Positions 1 through 10,237 are shown, numbered from the stretch's first letter. The stretch is DNA of 64,000 nt from Heliopora coerulea (GCA_030142905.1 JASJOG010000080.1:1273001-1337000), one strand, 5' to 3'. The notes: generated from the sequence alone by a model not told the origin. Program-made: numbers and translations.

Positions 1-1165
1 GTTTACTTTTGAAAAAGAATCGGCCATATACTCCATGAGATTCCCACGACCCGTTTGAGCTCTGTACAAGTGGGTCAACTTTTACAGGGCATGTTTATAA
101 AGCATTCGTTATCATCACAGCATAATTATCGATATGTAGTGGGTACTTTCACGAACTACTAGACTTGACGCGGTGCGCAATAATTTTAGTTGTTTTCATC
201 TAACCTGCAATTCTTTGACTATCATGAACGACAACAGTTTGTCCAAGCCAGTCAAACCAAAAGTATGGACGCTGAACTGCAGTTTACGAAACAACAGCAA
301 GTTCGCCACTTCCTCTTTAGTTCTGTTGTCGTACCAGGCTCCGTTCTCCTCGATGTAAAATGTACTTCTATGTAAGAGAGAAAAATCCGAAAAAGCAGGC
401 TTAGCGCCAGTCATATTGGTAAATATTCACTTACACAGAGTTTTGTCGACTCGAGTCGCACTCGACTTGCAAAATTTTGACTTGAGACTTGCGTTTGACT
501 TAAACCTACAAGTACTATTATTGCAACCAAACATGAAACGAAAAGCGAGAGTAATCAGAGACAGTTTCGTTATTACACAGTAATTATCCGATATGAGAGC
601 CAGTACCATCAGACATTGTTGATCGATAGCGTTCGTGCTTGATTACACGTTTGGAGATATGGAGTTTATCTTCACGTATGCCACAAGTGGCTATGCCATC
701 GTGGCAGATCAAACTGAACACTCAAAGATACATTCCATTTCTCCACAGGTTCATGTATTATTCTCCATTTCAGTAGCAACCCGTTCCACAAGATTGTTCT
801 CAAATTGTAAAAAACACGAGAAAAGAATGGACACTCATAAATCAAAAGAAAAATAAATAACAAATTGCTTCTGACTTTGGATCGGTGATTCTTAAAATTT
901 TTCTCGCAACCCGTCCAATGAAGTTCACGGATTCATCAACGGGTGGAAATTTAGGAATTGGGATTGACTGGTAGATGGACAGCCAGTCGTAGACCTGAAA
1001 ATGATAGTTCCACAGTTCACTGGACGTTTGATGCTTCCTCACAGTCATCGGTCACTTTACACTAATCTACGTAACGATAAGTAACGGTTCTTTACGAACC
1101 AGTAAGTCGCGCCAAGTGACTTCAGGTTAATTCAAGTCACTTTATCAATACCATATTTTACCTCC
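1..1165. other. Flanking DNA, no gene recognised
   Basis: Short ORFs are present on both strands but none has a recognisable domain, a convincing start context or splice structure. I see nothing beyond ordinary AT-rich non-coding sequence here. Confidence 0.6.
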
Positions 1166-1167
1166 CT

Positions 1168-1442
1168 TTAAACCCTTGCCAAACGTTTTCAACATTGTAG
1201 AGCAATGTTAAACGATGTTGAAGTCAGAGATGGCCAAACGCATTCAACATATCCCACTGTCGGCAATACCAGTATATAAATGTTGAACGCTTGTTGAACA
1301 AAACTTTGAACATGCTCAAATGCTTTTTATTATTTTTCAACATCGTTCAACATCACTCAACAACGTTCACCATCATTCAATATGGGTGGTCAAACGTGTT
1401 CCACATGTTGCATGCGACAATATTGAACGATGTTCAATGAAA
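1168..1442. repeat. TTCAAC/GTTGAA-rich dispersed repeat
   Basis: About ten copies of TTCAACAT, GTTCAACA or their complements (GTTGAA, ATGTTGAA) occur in both orientations within 275 bp, together with paired GGCCAAACG and GGTCAAACGTG blocks facing each other. The density and the inverted arrangement suggest a small non-autonomous DNA element or its remnant. No coding capacity is visible. Confidence 0.45.
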
Positions 1443-1945
1443 TACTGAAAGCCTTTGGTCAGGGCTTTACTCATCAAGCATACCTAACCAGAACTCAGCG
1501 TAACGTATCAGTGAGAATGCGCATATGCTAGGGTCATTTATAGTTCAAGCAATTGCGCATGCTCGTTGATACATTACACGCAGGTAACGATAGTAACCTG
1601 GACCAGTGGAACTTTGGAGCCCTCCTCTTACGACCATTGACCTTCCCGCACTTTGTGCCTTGAAGTCTTTAACGGACCATGTACAAAAAAGCAAGGGTAC
1701 TGATCAAGTCAGGATCCGACATCGTAAAACCTCGACTATTCAGCAATCAATCAGCATGCGCAATTTCAAGAGCGGCCAGAAAAACAAGCACAGCCAGATG
1801 TTTTCTTTGACTTTCACCTTTAAGAAAGTTGCTCGAAGTTTACGCACAAGCGAAGGACTTTTTTTGATCCCACTTTGCATGTTTACAGTATAACTGAAGC
1901 CAAGAAAGAGAAAAGAGAGCTTTTTATTGTCACAAATGTTAATAT

Positions 1946-2239
1946 TGCAGTTTTTGTTTGAGAAACGTGAGAGCTGGGATATATCTTAAGAGAGATGAAT
2001 GATCGTCAAGCCCTGTACTCAGAAAAACGATTCTGAGCCCCAAACGGGGATCGAACCCGCAACCTTCTGATGACCGGTGAGACGCTCTAACCATTGAGCT
2101 ACCGAGACCCAGATAGTGAGCTAAGATGCTATGGTGAGCCCCGTCTGGGGCTTAGAATCGTTTTCTGAGTACAGGGCTTGACGATCATTCATCTCTCTTA
2201 AGATATATCCAAGCTCTCGCGTTTCTCAAACAAACTGCA
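1946..2239. mobile_element. Foldback element with tRNA-like core (copy 1)
   Basis: The first and last ~90 bp are inverted repeats (left arm 1946-2036, right arm 2148-2239; for example AAGAGAGATGAATGATCGTC near the middle of the left arm is repeated inverted in the right arm). The centre carries a tRNA-like sequence on the minus strand. There is no ORF. It resembles a MITE that captured a tRNA gene, or a palindrome built around a tRNA-derived repeat. Confidence 0.7.
2037..2108 (-). tRNA. tRNA-like sequence (pseudo-tRNA, Thr-like GGT anticodon)
   Basis: The minus strand folds as a cloverleaf. The acceptor strands GTCTCGG and TTGGGGC pair with wobbles, the D stem is GCTC/GAGC around AATGGTTA, and the T arm is GCGGG-TTCGATC-CCCGT. 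The anticodon stem is TCTCA/TCAGA with one mismatch and the loop is CCGGTCA, which would give anticodon GGT, but position 33 is C instead of the invariant U. A-box and B-box promoter motifs are readable. Repetition within a foldback element makes a tRNA-derived repeat likelier than a working tRNA gene. Confidence 0.5.
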
Positions 2240-2247
2240 TAAATCTT

Positions 2248-2440
2248 TACTAATATATACTGGCTTCCGCTTAGGTCGCACATATATATTCTGAGTCCCA
2301 GACGGGGATCGAACCCGCTACCTTCTGATGACCGGTGAGACGCTCTAATCATTGAGCTACCGAGACTCAGATGGTGAGCTAAGGTGCAAGTTCGATATAT
2401 ATATATGTGCGACCTAAGCGGAAGCCACTATATATTAGTA
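2248..2440. mobile_element. Foldback element with tRNA-like core (copy 2)
   Basis: A second, unrelated pair of ~40-bp inverted repeats (2248-2290 and 2392-2440; GGCTTCCGCTTAGGTCGCAC in the left arm recurs inverted on the right) surrounds nearly the same tRNA-like core as its neighbour. The arms differ completely from those of the adjacent element although the cores are alike. Confidence 0.65.
2295..2366 (-). tRNA. tRNA-like sequence, second copy
   Basis: Close copy of the 2037-2108 tRNA-like sequence, with a better acceptor stem (GTCTCGG against CTGGGAC, all seven positions pair). The D arm carries an ATGATT loop variant, and the anticodon arm again reads TCTCA-CCGGTCA-TCAGA. Same caveat about C33; probably a tRNA-derived repeat. 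Confidence 0.5.
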
Positions 2441-4775
2441 ATGATTGATGCAGATCATTACGACTCTTCGTAATCGTAATTAACTCTTCGTAACACGCGT
2501 GAAGGGTGTGGTCCAGTTTGATTCTACCAAGCATTCCAGGTTTTCTCCGGATACTCCGATTTCATCCTGTAGTAACACTCAACCAATGAGGGGTGGCCCT
2601 TACTGGACCTCTAGGGAGAACAGCTTAGGTAGCCGATAGAGTTATCCAGTACAAATAAAAGCAAATGATGTTAGTGGAAGTGACTAACGTTTCGACACCC
2701 TCATTGGCGGTCTTCTCAACTTGAGTCTGACGATGACTGCCGCTGAAACCGTCGAAATATCAGTCACTTCACCAACACCAACTGTCTTTCTCAAGACTAC
2801 TCCAACATGGACGATCAACTTTCACAAACATCTAACGATACTCCCACGTTCAAACCATTTTCTTTATAAGTATAGCCACTTTACAATCATAAATAGTTAT
2901 GGCAAAAAAACTAGACCAACCTCCCTCACTGGTGTGCAACATGACCCAACGTAATGTCATGTTGCAGTCACAAATACAGTTCATGAGTTTGGGAATACCA
3001 TCCGACAAATACTCTTCCGTGAAAAAACCTTCCTTGAGAAACTTCAAAACGTACAAAAAATAAAACATCTTAATGACAAACTCTCAAACTAGAGCAAAGA
3101 TTTGCAGGACGACTGCGAAGTCAGAAGTACCTGGGCGTTGAGTTTTTGAACATTTCCGATGTGTCTCACGGCCTGTACAGCAAGAGCGACAGCACATATT
3201 GAATATTTCGAGTTGCATTCTAAATAAAATGATATTCATTCTTAAGTCTTTAAAAGCCACGCTATATATTCTTAAAGCATTTTCTTAAGATATCTACACA
3301 ATAAGTTGATCCAATTTATCAACAGAAGAGCGAGCTTCCTTGACGGGCTTAGCTTTCGTTTCCTTTACATGTTGTTACAACGTTACCTATGGTTGATAAT
3401 TATACACACAGAAAACGCTGGGCTAAACAAACATCCGAATGACCTTCCACAAAAGGCGTGACACATTAGAAAAATTAGGTATTAAAACTTTAGAAGAAAG
3501 ATGGAAAAACCGAAGGAATAAATAGATGCAAGGAGTGATTAGCGGTAGTTTTTCTGACATTATTACTGAACTTTTCAAAACTTGCAACAACAACAAATAC
3601 AGCTTAACAAGCAACAATTTCTTGATGTTATCTAAACCTAATTGAAATGACATGAAACAAAGTTTAAGCTACTCGGGTACTAAACCTATTTTAAATTACA
3701 TGAAATAAAGTTTAAGCTACTCGGGTACGATAACCTGGAATCAACTGTATGATCACAGTGGAAGTAAAAATTTATTAACATATATTCTTCCAAATTACAA
3801 AATTTTCCATAACAAGTAAGTTTCCACGCTATTTCATTCTTGTACTTATAATTTGTAAAGTAATTTAATGTACTTAAGCGTGGCCCAGGGAAACACAACA
3901 TGCAGTTGACGTGGTTAGCCTGAGTTAATAAACTGAAATACAATAAAATACAATATTAGCCACAAACTTTCAACACAAGTCTTGGCACTTGGTTTTCAAC
4001 TCCCAAACTCATCAACAATTCACGAGTTAGGTAGCTAATTTCACCATGAATTTTGTTACGAGAACGTCGCCACGACCTTCGGGCTTAAGTTCAGTTTTTA
4101 CGGACAACTTACCAGATCCCTCACGTTGGCCAGCTCGATCGTGTTATTTAGGGCCGTCTTTGCTGCCCGGTAAGGTTCCCATTGTTCCACAAGGTTCACA
4201 ACGTTGCCCATGTATATGTTGATTACCTGAAGAAAACAAAATTCTGGATCATTTAGAAAAGAAAGCTTCACAAAAGAAGCTTGATCCTTTTCCTGTTAGA
4301 AGACAAGCTATCTCGACAAAATTTCTATACGAGAAAAATTTCAAGAAATATTTTCAGAAAGTAGAATACTTTCTAGAGCTAATAAGATTTGTTTTGAGAA
4401 AAATAAATTACATTTCATAAAACATCAACTTTGAAATAAGAAAAAAAATGCTTTAGGTCCGGTTTATAAGACAAATATCTGGGTAAGTCTTGACGAATTT
4501 GTAGTATACTTAGGTCACAGAAAGCTTGTTTTTCGAATTCAGCTCTGGTATTGAAAGTATCCCTTTAATTCTTCTCACAAACATTCGTTGGGTTTCCAGA
4601 AATTATTATTTTGATGAACAAAGTTTTAATTTTCTTGAACTAGCAGTCTTCCAAACCTTATTCAAAATATTTACCCGGCGATTTCTATCACAACAAATAA
4701 CTGCAAAATACTGAAATCGCTTCGCTGGTGAAGGCTATAGGTACCTTTTTTATGGTCTCAGAACACACTATACGA
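2441..4775. other. Flanking DNA, no gene recognised
   Basis: No supported coding region, RNA gene or repeat with clear boundaries in this 2.3 kb. Short ORFs lack recognisable domains. Confidence 0.55.
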
Positions 4776-4782
4776 TTCGAGA
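4776..4782. repeat. Target site duplication, left copy
   Basis: TTCGAGA directly precedes the Polinton left end and recurs immediately after its right end at 32582-32588. Polinton integrases typically make 6-bp duplications; six or seven bases match here depending on which base is assigned to the element. Confidence 0.85.
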
Positions 4783-4990
4783 GTAGTAAGGTAGAATATA
4801 TATATATATATATATACTGGGGGAGAAAATTAACTCATCGACCAATCAGATGATCGTATGAGCGGATTATAAGGTCACATGACAAATTGAAACAGGGGGT
4901 TGTTGAAATTGGGTGTGGTTAGGTAGGGTGTGCGGTAGGGATCATCTAAAATGACCTCTCATATCTCGTTGGATCCTATTACAGAAGGCG
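4783..4990. repeat. Polinton left terminal inverted repeat
   Basis: Outer 16 bp, (TA)n and CTGGGG match the inverted right end well. Further in, similarity is patchy: a TTGAAATTGGGTGTGG block at about 4900 corresponds to an inverted TTGAATTTGGGTGGGG block near 32430. A 12-mer CCAATCAGATGA instead occurs in the same orientation at both ends (about 4843 and 32504). The TIR is therefore short and eroded compared with the several-hundred-base identical TIRs of young Polintons. Confidence 0.75.
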
Positions 4991-5283
4991 AAGGAGTGAA
5001 TTGATGTGTCGGAGAAGAAGGTATGGTGGATTGTCTAAAAAATTGAATAAAAGAAAATGATTATGACTCCTTTTGACATTTTGTTTTTCATTTTGTTAGT
5101 TCGGATTCGGAGATGTTTCTTCGATGACGCGATCAGTGTAGAAGAGGAAGTTCGTAATTGTGATAATAAATATATACGTCGCGATGTGTTAGTTAATTAT
5201 TAATAATTTATTAAATTGTAAACTATCTAGTTGTAATACAATCAGGAAGTTTTGGTGTTGATCGAATATAAAATAAAGTATTT
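4991..5283. other. Left-arm non-coding sequence
   Basis: AT-rich stretch between the left TIR and the first gene. It lies downstream of the 5284-5715 gene and would hold its 3' untranslated region. Nothing else is recognisable. Confidence 0.5.
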
Positions 5284-5715
5284 TTACAGTTGTTTTCTTT
5301 TAGGGTTTGAATAATAAAATCGACTGCTTGGTATATCGGATTTCCATGTGTCTTTCTTCTCGGGTTCGTAACCGTTGCGTCCGTAAATGTGTTTGTATTT
5401 AATGGCTTGTTCCGTCAATGGATCTACATGTTCAAGACCAGGAAGACTGTTGAAGAATATAATGCTCTTTCTGCTTGGATCTTTTATAATTAGTTTGATG
5501 TTTATTTCTTCTGAGGCTTCTGTGAATTTACGATCAGTAAGGATTTTGATGATTTTGATACCCCACCAGTGTGTTTGTTTCATCTTTATTTTGGATGGAT
5601 TTTTGTTGTTCCACTTGAACATTGTCTTGATAAAACGATGTATGTTTTGTTTTCCAGTGATTTGGATGGGAACGAACTTGCGTTGCAGTAAAATGGGTAA
5701 TTTAATGGCTTCCAT
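5284..5715 (-). CDS. Hypothetical protein encoded in terminal exon of microexon gene
   Basis: 143-residue protein of unknown function, starting at the first ATG of the last exon (5713-5715, CCAATGG context). It is basic, with no signal peptide or membrane segment. Residues near HWWGIKIIKILTDRK and LPGLEHVDPLTEQAIKYKHI are distinctive but I recognise no family. The exon opens after a CTTACAG acceptor at 5825-5831, so its first ~109 nt are leader. Upstream lie nine microexons (5908-7155) that look like a spliced 5' leader: read in the frame entering this exon they contain stops, and only the 6693-6730 exon has ATGs. It is the first gene inside the left end, transcribed towards the terminus. Real gene likely; function unknown. 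Confidence 0.6.
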   Translation of the reverse strand: MEAIKLPILLQRKFVPIQITGKQNIHRFIKTMFKWNNKNPSKIKMKQTHWWGIKIIKILTDRKFTEASEEINIKLIIKDPSRKSIIFFNSLPGLEHVDPLTEQAIKYKHIYGRNGYEPEKKDTWKSDIPSSRFYYSNPKRKQL

Positions 5716-5824
5716 TGGTGTGCGAAGTGTTTCTACTTGTTGACTCGACGACGACCAGTGCAAAAGAGGAAACTGGAACGGGTGACGGGTGATTATAAAG
5801 AAGTAGGATTGCAGGCTCAATGTT

Positions 5825-7313
5825 CTGTAAGACAAATGATTTTATTACGCATCTTTTTGTCATAAGAAGACTTATGATAAAAAGATAAAATATTATCATT
5901 TTCTTACTCAATTTTTTCTTGGGATTTTTTTTAATAATATTAATTTCCTGTAAGAAAAAATATTGAAAAAAGTCGAAATAAAGATTGTGGGTTGTAAATA
6001 CCAATAATATTGTTGTTTGTCCATGGACTTTATTGGACAACTTTGTTGGGAATAAATTCATAAATACCACCACAAAGACAAATCAACTGATTTAATATTT
6101 TCTCTTACCTTATGGTTTGTGTTTTTTTATTTTTTACTGTAAGAAGAATACAATGTTAATGATTATCCATTCAGCAAAGAGAACAAAACATGGTTGATTA
6201 TTTTTCTCTCTTTTCTTTCACTATTTCGTGCAAAAATGTGGTTTACAAATCGAACGATCTTTTTCCACTATTTTGCAGTACCAACAACTAACTAATCAAG
6301 AACTAGTATTCTTCTTACCTTTTTTTTGGTTATTTTGAGTAAAGACTGCAAGAAAATAAAATAGCGTTCAAATTACACCTTGTGAAAGTAGGAAACCAGA
6401 GTTGGGAAACCAGTTGTTGTGGAAATATACCCTGGAAATTTTTTCTTTAGGTGTTTTCGGAACAAACTATTTAATTTTCTTACCAATTTTTTTGAATTTT
6501 GTTTCTGTAAGAGAAAATAAAATAAAATTAACACGATTTGTACTTTGACTCGTGAGAGTTTCATCTTAATCATATCTGATTTTCTCTTACCTATATTGTT
6601 TGGGATTTCTTTTGCTGTTAAGAGGAAATAATTGGGACTGGGTTAGTGTTAATAAAAGAGGTAAATTGGTAATGTTTTAGAATTCCTCTTACTTTTTTAT
6701 TTTGAGTTGGTTCATCATCGTCATTTTTATCTGTAAGAGAGATCTTCGATTATACTGAATAAACATACAATACAGATGTTCCCAAGAGACAAACAAAGAC
6801 AAAGATACAAGAGTATAATGAAGAGTTCTCTTACCTTTTTGGTTGTTTACTGTAAGAGAGAAAAAATGTGTTGAAGGTACCAAGAATGCACAAAGTTATT
6901 AATCATTATTTTTTAATCTCTCTGCACACACAAGGTTACCCAATTATCATTCTTTTAATCTCTCTTACCTTTTTTGAAAAAAAATCGTTTTTGTCTCTGT
7001 AAGAAGATTAAATGTTTTTTGAGGGATGCAGGTCGGGTGATGAAAGTAAGATCAAGGGAGTGGAGTGGATTAAGGAATGACTTGGAACCTTGAAGAGAGA
7101 GCAGGAAAAATGAGATAAAAAAACTTAATCTTCTTACCTTTTTTTTTCTTTGGGTCTGTAAGAGGAATATTAAGATTATTTTTTTAAAAGAGAAAGAGGA
7201 ATTATTTTATATAAAGAGGAAGAAGATAAATTCACAAAAAGAAAGGTATTTGGAAGAAAGTAAAGAAAGTAATGCAAAGAAACTGAAAGTATGTATAACC
7301 AATATTCCTCTTG
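5825..7313 (-). other. Microexon array with inverted-repeat introns (leader of the 5284-5715 gene)
   Basis: On the minus strand, exon-like segments 7138-7155 (18 nt), 6969-6996 (28), 6835-6849 (15), 6693-6730 (38), 6591-6614 (24), 6484-6504 (21), 6319-6345 (27), 6109-6136 (28) and 5908-5947 (40) alternate with introns of 78-182 bp. Introns begin GTAAGA and end YYCTTACAG; variants are one CTTGCAG, one CTTAACAG, and a first intron whose donor reads CAAGAGG without GT. Each intron's two ends are complementary for about 8-15 bp: GTAAGAAGATTAA against TTAATCTTCTTAC at 6997-7137; GTAAGAAGAATAC against GTATTCTTCTTAC at 6137-6318. The arms differ from intron to intron after GTAAGA. Exons are A-rich and carry stops, consistent with an untranslated leader with one short upstream ORF. 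Seen directly; splicing itself is inferred. Confidence 0.7.
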
Positions 7314-7370
7314 TTTTTTATTTGGTATATATGGTTAATATCTGAAAAAAAAAAATTGGTTAATATTTTT

Positions 7371-8043
7371 TTATAAAAAATTTATGATTTTGTCTATATA
7401 TTCCACTGTCATATCGCTAATGTTTGGGTTTTGTTTGTCTTTTTCGTTTTGAATCAATGTGAATATTGGATGAGGTTTTTGATGTGCTTGAAATTGCCGT
7501 GTTGGAGGTTTGTGATCAAATATCAGAAATGCTTCTGCCATGTTGACTATTTTGAAAGTGTTAAAATATTCTCCAGCATCGTATTGATTTTTGTTGAGAA
7601 TTTTTCTTCGTTCTATTGTCCAATTTTCTCGTTGTGTTTGTAACCATCTATAAACTTTTGTTTGGCTAAAGTATTTGTAATCATTTTCTTTCCACCATAT
7701 GAGAAAATGTGTGTGTGTTCCAATGATTTCTTCTTTGAGGAAGGGTAGTCGCAAGCTGGAATTTTTGGCACGTCGTCCTAATAGATATCCGGGACAATCT
7801 TCTGGTGTATCTCTCATCATTATCCAGAGGTAGTTTCGTGAATCGAGGTATTCTGTTACCCAACCATCAATTTCTTGAATTGTTACTAGGTATTGGCATT
7901 GGTTAAAATCAGGCTGTAAGAAAAGATATTGCCCAGTATAACAAGATGAATGACTGTGGGGAATGGGATTTGGAAAAAAATGAGGAAAAATACTCAGGCA
8001 CTTCTTTTCTTACCATATCCATGGCAGAAAATTTGATGGATGT
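7371..8043 (-). CDS. Spliced gene; possible HUH-type replication-initiator-like protein
   Basis: Two coding exons: 8014-8043, with ATG in a GCCATGG context followed by two codons, and 7371-7913. Joining CTTACAG/GTAAG boundaries gives a continuous 183-residue frame, and only this phase avoids stops. Two further upstream exons (8140-8157, and one ending at 8259) would be leader. A YLVTIQE strand (about residues 11-17), a THTHFLIWW segment (His70, His72) and a later tyrosine segment (DAGEYFNTFK) resemble the order of motifs I, II and III of HUH endonucleases such as parvovirus-type Rep. The middle residue of the HUH triad is Thr, not a large hydrophobic, so the assignment is tentative. All three introns have mutually complementary ends. 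Gene and splicing are well supported; function is not. Confidence 0.6.
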
Positions 8044-8258
8044 CTGTAAGAAAAAAAATCTTCTAAATTCTGGTGGTGTTATGCATTATTACGTCTTGAC
8101 TGATGATTCACAAGACGAAAGAAGATGATTTTTTCTTACCTTTTTTTGAGAAAAAAACTGTAAGAATGGTTTCATCATTAACAAATAAACAAAAAAACAG
8201 AAAGAACACAATTATGGACACAAAATCACAAAGAAAGTGTGACAAACACCATTCTTAC
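7914..8258 (-). other. Leader microexons and inverted-repeat introns of the 7371-8043 gene
   Basis: Three introns: 7914-8013, 8044-8139 and 8158-8258, about 96-101 bp each. Their terminal complementarity is GTAAGAAAAG/CTTTTCTTAC, GTAAGAAAAAA/TTTTTTCTTAC and GTAAGAATGG/CCATTCTTAC. The exons between are 30 nt (8014-8043) and 18 nt (8140-8157). Here the splice model can be tested by reading frame: removing the introns connects a strong start codon to a 180-codon open exon. Confidence 0.75.
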
Positions 8259-8344
8259 TTGTGGTTATTCCAGGAGAGGGAGACTATACCAACCTTTCTT
8301 TCGTTTTATTTGTTGATTGAGCCAGGGAGAGAGCGAAAGAGATT

Positions 8345-8720
8345 ATGCCTGCTTTTTTCCGTGCAGCTTTTTTTGACTCTATTGAGCATTTGTTATTTTT
8401 TTGTAAATCTGATTCAATTTACCTTTTTTGGAAATGGGATGGGTGTTTGTTATTGAAGATTTATGAAGATGGTGATAAGAGTGATAGGTATGAGTTTGCC
8501 AAGGTCACATGTGATGTGTCATGTGTTTATCAAAATCCTTATGGTGAAGAAAATCGGATTGCTTTTGAGGAGAATTGTGTGACAAGAACGTTAAGACCTA
8601 TTTGTTGGGGATCTCGAAAATTGGTGAGAAAAAATATTATATTATAAAGATTTTTTGAGGGATATGTATGTTTTTTTCTTATGATTATATTGGATGTTTG
8701 ATGATTTCTTATAGAAATGA
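8345..8720 (+). CDS. Hypothetical protein, probably spliced
   Basis: Exon 1 is 8345-8623. A GTGAGA donor at 8624 and a TTCTTATAG acceptor ending at 8714 would splice to a lysine codon and TGA (8718-8720), giving a 94-residue protein; without splicing it ends at 8647. The sequence is acidic with several cysteines (VTCDVSC, ENCVTRTLRPICW) but no family I recognise. The spliced stop overlaps the next start as ATGA, the same close coupling seen elsewhere in the element. First gene of a plus-strand cluster that diverges from the microexon gene. Confidence 0.5.
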
Positions 8721-9112
8721 TACACGTTGATTTGGATTCGTATTATGAGATTGGTGCAGATATTTTGTTTCGTATGGAGAGAATGTTTTACAGATATCGG
8801 ATTGGAATGAAGAACGATATTAATGATGTCGAAGTTGCTTTGAAAGTGGTTCATGATCCATATCGTGAAGTCGAGTGGAAAATCGACGAAGATGAAAGAC
8901 AAGGAATGCAAACTTTCAATGAAGTTACCAAACATTTGAAGGATTGGTGTGGAGAGAAAACGATATTTGTTGTGACTAGAAGTTGTTTTGTTAATTTTGA
9001 GCAAGATCAACTTATTCGGATAGGAAATAATAAGTATCAGTGTTGTTGCCAAGATTGTGTTAAATTTCCAAGAGCGGCTTTATATGCGGCTCATAATATT
9101 GCAAGATGTTAG
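8717..9112 (+). CDS. Hypothetical cysteine-containing protein
   Basis: 131 residues. The N-terminal half is acidic; the C-terminus has a Cys cluster (YQCCCQDCVKFPRAALYAAH, then a final Cys) that could bind metal. No known family recognised. Its start overlaps the spliced stop of the gene before it (ATGA), and its stop overlaps the next start (ATGTTAG at 9106-9112), so the three plus-strand ORFs look like one polycistronic transcript. No signal peptide or membrane segment. Confidence 0.55.
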   Translation: MIHVDLDSYYEIGADILFRMERMFYRYRIGMKNDINDVEVALKVVHDPYREVEWKIDEDERQGMQTFNEVTKHLKDWCGEKTIFVVTRSCFVNFEQDQLIRIGNNKYQCCCQDCVKFPRAALYAAHNIARC

Positions 9113-9550
9113 TATTGAATTTGATAATGGATGATTTGATGAAAAAACGTCTTGCAGTGGTTAATGATATTCTTAAGCCAAGGAAAACCATTTGTAAAGA
9201 TATGAGTGAAATAATTCCATTGATGAATGAATTAAATGGTATTACCATGGATTGTGAATTGAATATTCGTCAATATGGGGCGAAATTGTTGATGATCATT
9301 AAGAAGATATGTGCAGAGTTGGAGAAAGAAGATAGAGATGAGACAGTTCAGGCAATTCTGGACGCATTTAATTCATTGTATTCTCATGTTTTTCACATAA
9401 TGCAGAGTGGGTAAGTAAGAAGTGTGTGTGTGTGTGTGTGTGTGTGTTTGATTTTTATTTTTTTTTTTATATTTTTTTAGAAATGTAAAAGATTTGGGTA
9501 TGGTTGTTCATTTGCGTTGGATTGGAAGACAGTTTTTGGAACGATATTGA
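9106..9550 (+). CDS. Hypothetical protein with one intron
   Basis: Exon 1 9106-9410, GTAAGT donor at 9411, a (TG)n and T-rich intron ending TTTTTTTAG at 9480, exon 2 9481-9550. The join is in phase 2 and keeps the frame open to TGA at 9548-9550, giving 124 residues instead of a stop one codon past the donor. Predicted mostly helical (MNELNGITMDCELNIRQYGA and following). Function unknown. This intron lacks the complementary ends seen in the minus-strand array. An AATAAA follows the stop at about 9554. Confidence 0.55.
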
Positions 9551-9600
9551 ACTGAATAAAAAAAAATATTAATATTAATAAAAATATTAATAAAATTTTT

Positions 9601-10237
9601 TTACATAATACATGTGTGGTTAATATATGTCGACTCCATGGTATCTAAAACTCCTGTGAATATATGAGGATTTCTTGTCTTTGAAAGCAATTCTAAAAAT
9701 ATTAATTGATTGATATTGGCTTCCATGTGAGCTACAATACATTTTCCATACCTATTTGATCTAATATGACTTTCTTCTACAACATATAATAACGATCTTT
9801 TTTCTCTTTTTTTTTTTAAATACTACTGTTATTTTGTCACTTAGTTCTTCTTGAGTGAAGAGGTGATGTCGGTTGTAACCCTGAATCAAAATATAATGTA
9901 AGGATGGTCTTTCGTTTTCTAAAGTTTCTTTTAATGAATTAAATGAACAGATGCTTGCTTTGATTTTATACCAATGTAAGTCTATCTCAATAATTTGTTT
10001 ATTTATATTTTTTGGTAAAAGGGTTTCTTCGAATGTTGACCTCCATTGGTTGAAATTTCTGATGTTTATTTTTCTTCTTATTTTCATGAATTTTTCATAG
10101 TTTTCACAACATTGATTAGGTGGAGGAGGTGGATGAGGAGGGAGTGGAGGGAGAAGAGGAAGAGGAGGTGTTGGAGCCGTATAAGATCTTTTCTGTGGTG
10201 ACAGTGGTGTTAATGGTTGTGGTTTTCTTTTTTCCAT
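9601..10237 (-). pseudogene. Hypothetical proline-rich protein, frame broken at an A11 run
   Basis: Starts at ATG 10235-10237 with a Pro/Ser-rich head (a PLPLLPPLPPHPPPPP tract), then a mixed region containing INIRNFNQW and HWYKIKASICSFNSLKE. The direct frame ends at 9761. After the A11 homopolymer (plus 9807-9817) a different frame stays open to TAA at 9601-9603 and looks like genuine protein (VVEESHIRSNRYGKC, MEANINQLIFLELLSK). A one-base frame change at the run is therefore likely: an indel, a sequencing error or transcript slippage. No family recognised. Overlaps the end of the upstream ORF by ~120 nt. Confidence 0.45.

Noticed and set aside
5825..8258. CRISPR-like array (short repeats with unique spacers)
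   Set aside because: The short segments are not conserved repeats: lengths run 15-40 nt and sequences differ. Boundaries fit GT-AG splice sites, one gene gains an open frame on splicing, and the context is eukaryotic.
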